From: Paracoccaceae bacterium | GTDB lineage: Bacteria; Pseudomonadota; Alphaproteobacteria; Rhodobacterales; Rhodobacteraceae | Assembly: GCA_026982515.1 (NCBI GenBank) | Contig: JALSGY010000094.1 | Coordinates: 1-26,679 of the forward strand | Direction: 5' to 3' | DNA length: 26,679 bases | Part shown: piece by piece, positions 21,859-26,679 of the stretch | Position numbering within the stretch: the first letter of the stretch is position 1 | How the letters are laid out: every line of letters begins with the position of its first letter | Translations under genes and position numbers: made by a program | The notes under the pieces: model-generated | Database searches by the model: none | What the model saw: only the letters and a program-made list of their open reading frames with translations | What the model was told of the DNA's origin: nothing

Positions 21859-22349
21859 TCGACTCGTTCAAGCTCAAGGTGCTGAAAGCCCTGACCTCGG
21901 CGCTGGAAGAGATCACTGTCGCCAACGGCTATCAGCACGATCTCGCTGGTCGCGTGCACCGCGGCAGGCTCTTGTTCACGCAGGAGGACGGCCTCCCGCA
22001 TCTTGCCATCAACGAACCTCCGCAGATGCCGGACGGTATCGTTGCACCGGACGGCTCGCCGTCGCACTTTACCAAGCACCCCCTGCTCATTCAGGGTTTC
22101 GTCGAAGATGACCGGCAAAACCCGACAGACCCTGCCTATCTGCTGCTCGCAGACGTTCAAAAACGCCTCGCCATCGAAAGAACCCGAGGCAGAGGATACG
22201 ACATTCTGGGTTTCGGAGATCGCATTCATGCACTCCGCATCGGCCAGGCTGTCGTTCGCCCGCCGGATGCCGTTGTCTCGGACAACAGTTTCTTCTGGCT
22301 TCCCGTAACCCTGGAATACGCAGAGGAGCTGCAAAATCCCTTTGCGTGA
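21855..22349 (+). CDS. Tail terminator protein, gpU-like
   Basis: This 164-residue protein starts at a GTG that overlaps the previous stop and has CGGAGG upstream. It has a long N-terminal helix (FKLKVLKALTSALEEITVAN), a central LLIQGFVEDDRQNP and a C-terminal beta pair (FFWLPVTLEYAEELQNPFA). Tail terminators of this kind cap the tail tube and set its final length. Lambda gpU is somewhat shorter at 131 residues. Assignment rests on order (Z, then U, then tube) and this general pattern. Confidence 0.72.
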   Translation: MIDSFKLKVLKALTSALEEITVANGYQHDLAGRVHRGRLLFTQEDGLPHLAINEPPQMPDGIVAPDGSPSHFTKHPLLIQGFVEDDRQNPTDPAYLLLADVQKRLAIERTRGRGYDILGFGDRIHALRIGQAVVRPPDAVVSDNSFFWLPVTLEYAEELQNPFA

Positions 22350-22352
22350 TCC

Positions 22353-22380
22353 GATATTCACCTATAAGGTGATATTCAAT
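22353..22380. promoter_or_regulatory. Palindrome TCACC-N5-GGTGA before the tail tube gene
   Basis: The 52-bp AT-rich gap upstream of the tail tube holds TCACC-TATAA-GGTGA (22358-22372) flanked by a direct repeat of GATATTCA (22353-22360 and 22371-22378). The centre TATAAG could serve as a -10, though its best -35 (TTGCGT, 22342-22347) is only 15 bp away. The palindrome matches the one at 12832-12846 and suggests a second point of late gene control. It also contains GTGATATT (22369-22376). Confidence 0.5.
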
Positions 22381-22401
22381 CTTTAGAGTGGAGAAATCGT
22401 C

Positions 22402-23145
22402 ATGGACAACATCGTTCTGGGCCGCGGAGAGCTGTTCTTCGACCCCTTCGTCCCGGGGACGGAAAATCTCACCGGGGAGCGGCCGCTTGGCAATACCCCC
22501 GCGTTCAGCCTGTCCGTCGAAACGCAGACGCTGGACCATTTCAACTCGGATCGTGGCCTGCGAGTGAAAGACCTTTCGGTCACGCTGGAGACCAACTATT
22601 CGGCCAACTTCACGACCGACAACATCAACGCGGACAACGTGGCGATGTTCTTCTTCGGCACGGCCGCCACGCTGTCCCAGGCCGCCGAAGTCGGCAACAG
22701 CGACACCCTGACGGTCAAACAGGGCCGTTACTACCAGCTTGGCCAGTCGCCCGCCCTGATTTCGGGCAAACGTAATGTGGCCAATGTGGCGATCACGGGC
22801 TCGGTCGAAGGGACGGATTTCACCGTCGATGCCACTCTGGGCCGCCTCTACATCGTGCCCGGCGGGAATATCGCGGACGACAGCACGATCACCGTCACCT
22901 ACGACGTGAACGCACATTCCCGTTCCCAGGTTCTGTCCGGCTCCGATCAGGTCTATGGCGCGCTGCGCTTCATCGCCCACAACGGCGTCGGCGAGGACAA
23001 GGATTTCTACATGCCCAAGGTCTCGCTCAGCCCGAATGGGGAATACGCACTCAAGGGCGACGACTGGCAGCAGATTTCCTTCAACGTGGAAATCCTGCGG
23101 CTCGGCACCAACCCGAACATTCTTGTGGACGGGCGCCCCTACTAG
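22402..23145 (+). CDS. Major tail tube protein
   Basis: This 247-residue protein starts at an ATG with GTGGAG upstream. It has the pattern of long-tail tube proteins: IVLGRGELFFDPF, then the strands TPAFSLSVETQTLDHFNSD and RVKDLSVTLETNYSANFTTD (a repeated beta structure), and near the end YMPKVSLSPNGEYALKGDDW with QQISFNVEILRLG. The fold forms hexameric rings around the DNA channel. It takes the place of lambda gpV and is followed by the chaperone pair. Confidence 0.85.
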   Translation: MDNIVLGRGELFFDPFVPGTENLTGERPLGNTPAFSLSVETQTLDHFNSDRGLRVKDLSVTLETNYSANFTTDNINADNVAMFFFGTAATLSQAAEVGNSDTLTVKQGRYYQLGQSPALISGKRNVANVAITGSVEGTDFTVDATLGRLYIVPGGNIADDSTITVTYDVNAHSRSQVLSGSDQVYGALRFIAHNGVGEDKDFYMPKVSLSPNGEYALKGDDWQQISFNVEILRLGTNPNILVDGRPY

Positions 23146-23170
23146 GGCGTGAAGGCAGGAGGAGCGCTCG

Positions 23171-23632
23171 ATGAGCCTGACGGCCTTTGAACCGAAGACG
23201 GAGATCGTGGAACTCCCGGGCGGCGGCTCCTTCGCCGTCCGGGGCCTTTCGCTGGAGGACTTCACGGTCCTCCTGCGCGCCCATTACGAGCCGATCTCCA
23301 CCCTGTTCGACCGCTATGTCGCTGAAAGCGCGGCCGAGGCGGTCGATCAGAAGGAGACCGGTGGTGTGATGGGGCTGGGAGATGTTCGCGGAGTCGTTCT
23401 GGAAGCCCTTGAGCACGCGCCGGGTCTTATCGGCGACGTGATTGCCCGAGCCGCGGGGGAAACCGAGAACCCGCATCGTGCCAGGCTGCTGCCGATGGGT
23501 GTTCAGATCGACGCAATCGAGAAGGTCATCCGCCTGACGCTGGAAGCCGAAGGTGGGCTGGAAAAGCTGGTCGAGACGGTTTCGAGACTGGCGGGCAGCC
23601 TGACCGAACTGACCGCAAACCGCTCTCGGTAG
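23171..23632 (+). CDS. Tail assembly chaperone, gpG-like
   Basis: This 153-residue protein has GGAGGAG upstream of the ATG. It begins with a beta segment (TEIVELPGGGSFAVRGLSLED) typical of phage tail chaperones and continues as helices (FTVLLRAHYEPISTLFDRYV, then RLTLEAEGGLEKLVETVSRL). It lies directly before the tape measure gene, where lambda has G/GT. A second frame (-1) is open from 23413 to 23868 and probably extends a minority of products by ribosomal frameshifting. The product wraps the tape measure protein before tube assembly. Confidence 0.82.
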   Translation: MSLTAFEPKTEIVELPGGGSFAVRGLSLEDFTVLLRAHYEPISTLFDRYVAESAAEAVDQKETGGVMGLGDVRGVVLEALEHAPGLIGDVIARAAGETENPHRARLLPMGVQIDAIEKVIRLTLEAEGGLEKLVETVSRLAGSLTELTANRSR

Positions 23633-23658
23633 ATGAATGGGTCGCTGGCCTGCGCGAG

Positions 23659-23868
23659 ATGGCAAGCCTTCTCCAGGCCAACGGCCACCCGGAGGCTCGG
23701 CACTATCCGGTGCCGGATTTGTGGCGGGAGACGCAGATAGTGAGACGGAGGCTGAACCGGGAGTTTGTGACCAACGCGGTGCTGACGCAGTTGGCCGTTG
23801 CGTCGATTCTCTCCCAGAAGGCCGCAAAGACGTTCGAGAAGCGACTCCGTGATCTGACGGAGGCCTGA
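23659..23868 (+). CDS. Downstream part of the tail chaperone (gpGT-like), likely expressed by -1 frameshift
   Basis: The frame is -1 relative to the G-like gene and open from 23413 to the TGA at 23866. The only ATG is at 23659, with no convincing ribosome binding site, which would give 69 residues. Protein-like sequence starts earlier, at PLSVDEWVAGLREMASLLQA (about 23620), so the frameshift product G-T is more likely. The rest reads FVTNAVLTQLAVASILSQKA and AKTFEKRLRDL. Candidate slip sites are GCA-AAC at 23615-23620 and G-GAA-AAG at 23560-23566; neither is the canonical X-XXY-YYZ. The stop lies one base before the tape measure start. Confidence 0.65.
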   Translation: MASLLQANGHPEARHYPVPDLWRETQIVRRRLNREFVTNAVLTQLAVASILSQKAAKTFEKRLRDLTEA

Positions 23869-23869
23869 C

Positions 23870-26679
23870 ATGGCATCGCGCAACGTCGAACTCATCATCC
23901 GCGCCAAGGATGACGCGACAAAGGCCTTCCGGTCGGTCAATGCAGCGCTGGAGGAGCTGGCCGCAATCCAGAAGCAGGTCGCGGCCGGTTCCACCGACAT
24001 GGCGGACGCCCTTGCCAAGGGGGAAACGAGCGCCGGAGGAATGGCCGACGCTCTTTCGAAGGAAACGGGGGCGGCCGCGACCAAAGCGAAGGCTGCCTAC
24101 GAGCGGGTCACTGCCGCCGTTGACAAGGCCCGCGCCCGCTTCAAGGCCCAGAAGGCCGAACTGGCGGAAAGCGAGGCGGCCTTTCGCGCCTTAAAGGCTC
24201 AGACGGCAGCAGCAGCCGAAGCTATCGAGCGGATGCGTGCCAAGATCGGCCCGTTCAATGACGGCTTCAACGAGCGTCTCAAGGCCGCGGAGCGGCAGTA
24301 TGGGGTGCTGACCCGGCAGGTGAGGAAACTGGCACCTGCCATCGCGCGCCAGCAGCAGGAGCTGGAGGCGGCGGCGGAAAACCTGTCCCGGATCGAAAAC
24401 GCCGCCGGTGCCGCCGCCATTGCCATGCGGCAATTCGAGGCCGATCAGCGCCGCATCGCGCTGGGCGACAGCGTTTCAGCCCAGGAAAACCTCGCCCGCG
24501 CCCTGCGCGAGGTCGAGAGTCGCGGCCGCATAACGGCCGCGGACCAGCGTCGTCTTGCCAAGGCTTTCCGCGAAACCGCTGCTCAGGCAGAGCGCCTGCG
24601 GCCCTCCTTGCGGAACGTCCTGCGCGAAATGGCCCGCCTTGGCCCCGAGGCTGACAGGACCGCGCGGGGGATGATCCGGGGCGCCCAAGGGGCGACCAAC
24701 ATGCGGATTGCCCTGCGGGCCTTCTATGGCGATTCCCGGCGCGCGCTGTCGCTCATGCAGCGCATCCGGGGCGAGGTTCTGTCTCTCACTGCGTCCTTCG
24801 TAGGCTTCTACGGCGTGTTCCGCACCGGGTCGTCATTTCTCGAAGCCTTCCAGGAACTCCAGGCGGCCGAGAACCGTTTTGGCGCAGCCTTTCAGCAGAA
24901 TGCGCAGCAGGTCAGCGGCGAACTGGCACTGATCCGAAGCGAAGCGGAGCGGCTGGGCTTTTCCTTCGGCGTGCTGGCCGACAACTACTCGAAGTTCCTG
25001 ATTTCGGCACAGGCCGCCGGGCTTGAGACGGCCAAGACGCGGAAAATCTTCATCCAGGTGAGCGAGGCGGCTCGCGTTCTGAAACTGTCGAACGAACAGG
25101 TTTCGGGCGTGTTGACAGCCATGAGCCAGATCGCGGGCAAAGGCACGCTCCAGATGGAAGAGCTGCGTCAGCAGATCGGTGACAGGATTCCCGGCGCGGT
25201 CGGCATCATGGCCAAGGCGCTGGGCTATGGCGAGGACCGACTGGGTGAGTTCTACAAGGCGGTGCAACAGGGCCAGATCGGCGCCGAAGAGGCTCTCGTG
25301 GCGCTCGGTCAAGGGCTGGAGGAAACCTATGGGGGCCAGCTGGATTCCGCCCTGGAATCTGTGACGGCGCGGATCGGCCAGTTCCAGAACCTCCTGTTCA
25401 GCCGCCAGCTGACCGCAGCCAATTCGGGTTTCATCCAGGGGCTTGAGACGGCCCTGGAAGCCCTGAACAAGTTTCTGGCCAGCGAACAGGGCATCCGCTT
25501 TTTCGAGGCGCTCGGGGCGGCCTTCGGCAAGCTGTTCGAGCTTCTGCCGGGTGTTCTGGAGCATTTCAACAAGCTGATCTTCGCGGTGAAGGTGTTCGCC
25601 GCCATCAAGATCGCTCAGGTCGTCTCTGGCCTTGTCGGCACCTTCGGCAATGTCACGCGCGCAAGTTTCGGCGCACGCCGTGCGATGGTGCAGATGAACC
25701 GCGTGCTGCTCGCCGCTTCGCCCGCCTTCGCCCGGGCGGTGGTGTCGGCCACGCGCTACGGTGCGGCACTGCGCGGTCTGCGGCAGGTGCTGTTCTCGGT
25801 CATCGCCGCGGGCCGGGCGCTGATCCTCTCGGTCGGTGGCCCGATTGGCGCGGTCGTGACGGCGCTTTCGTTCTTCGCGCTCGATTCCATCGGCAGTGTC
25901 GATGAAAACGTCTCGGCCCTGAACAAGACGCTCTCGCGCCACCGCGAGATCGTTCAAGCTCTGCAAGGTGCCTACCTGGCGGCCGGTGAAGGCGCGCAGT
26001 CGTGGAAGGAAAAGCTCCAGGACCTGACCGAAATCGAAGTGGCCGCCAACCTTGAGCGGTTGCGCAAGCAGCTTTACGAATTCCGGTCCGACTGGAAGAA
26101 TACTCTGAACACCATACGGGGCAGTGCACCCGAAACCCGCGCCCTGCTTTACGACCGCGCCCGAAACGACCGCGAGCGTCAGCTGGTAAAGGACCTATTG
26201 GCCGCAGACGCGGCGTTCAACCGGGGTGAAATCAGCGCGAAGAAGTTCCTGGAGGCCATCGAACGGGTCCGCGAGGCGGCGCCCGACATGCTCCCGGTCG
26301 GCGTTCTCGAATCCTTCGTCAAGATCGCCAAGCAAGGGCTTGAACTGGAAAACAGCATCGCGGAAGCAGAAGCCGTCCTCCGCCTGATGAACGGCACGGC
26401 GACCGAAGCCGACAAGGTGCTGCTGGGCCTAGCCGAGGCCACCGAAGAGGTCGCGCAGAAGGGCGTTTCGGTCACGAAAGCCTATGAAGGCTTCGAGGCG
26501 GCGCTGCGTGAGCTGGCCCGGAATATTCCGAGCCTCAAGGCGGAACTCGACCGCTTCGATTCCATCGCGAAGATCGAACAGCAGTTCCAGGCGGCGCTCA
26601 AGGCAGCACGGGCCTTGCCTGACGAGATCATGCGGGTTGCCGCCGCCCAGGAGGCATTGGCGCGCAGGCAGGTAGCGCT
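23870..26679 (+). CDS. Tape measure protein, N-terminal 936 residues (runs off right edge)
   Basis: The plus frame is open from the ATG at 23870, with GACGGAGG upstream, to the window end. It starts with NVELIIRAKDDATKAFRSVN, the usual beta-helix entry of phage tape measure proteins, followed by a long Ala/Glu/Arg-rich coiled coil (about 25-270). The conserved tape measure domain (TIGR02675 type) is at about 320-460: ELQAAENRFGAAFQQN, SFGVLADNYSKFLISAQAAG, and GTLQMEELRQQIGDRIPGAV. Hydrophobic segments follow near 570-590 and 640-675 (VISGLVG-like and ALILSVGGPIGAVVTALSFF). It sets the tail length and takes part in DNA injection; lambda gpH is about 850 residues, so this one is longer. The tail tip genes must lie to the right. 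Confidence 0.93.
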   Translation, partial: MASRNVELIIRAKDDATKAFRSVNAALEELAAIQKQVAAGSTDMADALAKGETSAGGMADALSKETGAAATKAKAAYERVTAAVDKARARFKAQKAELAESEAAFRALKAQTAAAAEAIERMRAKIGPFNDGFNERLKAAERQYGVLTRQVRKLAPAIARQQQELEAAAENLSRIENAAGAAAIAMRQFEADQRRIALGDSVSAQENLARALREVESRGRITAADQRRLAKAFRETAAQAERLRPSLRNVLREMARLGPEADRTARGMIRGAQGATNMRIALRAFYGDSRRALSLMQRIRGEVLSLTASFVGFYGVFRTGSSFLEAFQELQAAENRFGAAFQQNAQQVSGELALIRSEAERLGFSFGVLADNYSKFLISAQAAGLETAKTRKIFIQVSEAARVLKLSNEQVSGVLTAMSQIAGKGTLQMEELRQQIGDRIPGAVGIMAKALGYGEDRLGEFYKAVQQGQIGAEEALVALGQGLEETYGGQLDSALESVTARIGQFQNLLFSRQLTAANSGFIQGLETALEALNKFLASEQGIRFFEALGAAFGKLFELLPGVLEHFNKLIFAVKVFAAIKIAQVVSGLVGTFGNVTRASFGARRAMVQMNRVLLAASPAFARAVVSATRYGAALRGLRQVLFSVIAAGRALILSVGGPIGAVVTALSFFALDSIGSVDENVSALNKTLSRHREIVQALQGAYLAAGEGAQSWKEKLQDLTEIEVAANLERLRKQLYEFRSDWKNTLNTIRGSAPETRALLYDRARNDRERQLVKDLLAADAAFNRGEISAKKFLEAIERVREAAPDMLPVGVLESFVKIAKQGLELENSIAEAEAVLRLMNGTATEADKVLLGLAEATEEVAQKGVSVTKAYEGFEAALRELARNIPSLKAELDRFDSIAKIEQQFQAALKAARALPDEIMRVAAAQEALARRQVA

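Noticed and set aside
12892..26679. Gene transfer agent cluster
   Set aside because: The gene order is that of lambda (GpA terminase, gpW, gpB, gpC/Nu3, gpD, gpE), with an integrase and a full replication module beside it. Rhodobacterales gene transfer agents have a different, HK97-like head set and no replication genes.
1..26679. CRISPR arrays, tRNA genes, rRNA, insertion sequences
   Set aside because: No regularly spaced repeats, no cloverleaf-like segments with a CCA or T-loop, and no transposase-like frames were seen on either strand.

Overview
This window is the interior of a temperate siphovirus genome, either a prophage or a phage contig. No host gene is visible at either end. The high G+C content, the codon use (third positions mostly G or C) and the protein style point to an alphaproteobacterial host, most likely a Rhodobacterales. 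That assignment is inference; no taxonomic marker is present.

Layout. (1) 1-2021, minus strand: the first 560 codons of a VapE-type primase-helicase, running off the left edge, preceded by a small helix-turn-helix protein. Neither the long left-edge gene nor the right-edge tape-measure gene has its stop in the window. (2) 2022-2171: a divergent promoter region. (3) 2172-10268, plus strand: a replication and nucleotide-metabolism module. It holds a Lys/Ala-rich acidic-tailed protein, a dATP/dGTP diphosphohydrolase/MazZ-like protein, a DUF2800 RecB-like nuclease, a DUF2815 ssDNA-binding protein, a C5 cytosine methyltransferase with a second long frame overlapping it, a family A DNA polymerase with 3'-5' exonuclease, a VRR-NUC nuclease and an SNF2 helicase. 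(4) 10269-12891: the control and integration region, with an XRE-type regulator, a P4-type tyrosine integrase, several palindromes and strong hairpins. (5) 12892-26679: a lambda-ordered late module. It holds an AlpA/Xis-like protein, small and large terminase, gpW, portal, S49 protease with a nested scaffold, decoration protein, major capsid protein, head-tail connectors, tail tube, a tail chaperone pair likely joined by a -1 frameshift, and the start of the tape measure protein.

How the parts work together. VapE, polymerase, ssDNA-binding protein, nucleases and SNF2 helicase form a known siphophage replication set, but here vapE is split off onto the opposite strand with its own small regulator. 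The integrase and XRE regulator sit between the replication and packaging blocks, not at a host junction. The late genes are tightly packed, with TGATG or ATGA overlaps, and read as one long operon with a probable promoter-operator at 12825-12854 and a second internal control point at 22353-22380.

Most unusual features: the second conserved-looking frame inside the methyltransferase gene; three families of short palindromic or repeated motifs at gene boundaries (GTTGTAA, TCACC-N5-GGTGA, AATATCAC); and a series of perfect GC-rich hairpins in the intergenic gaps, one carrying a Shine-Dalgarno and start codon in its loop.
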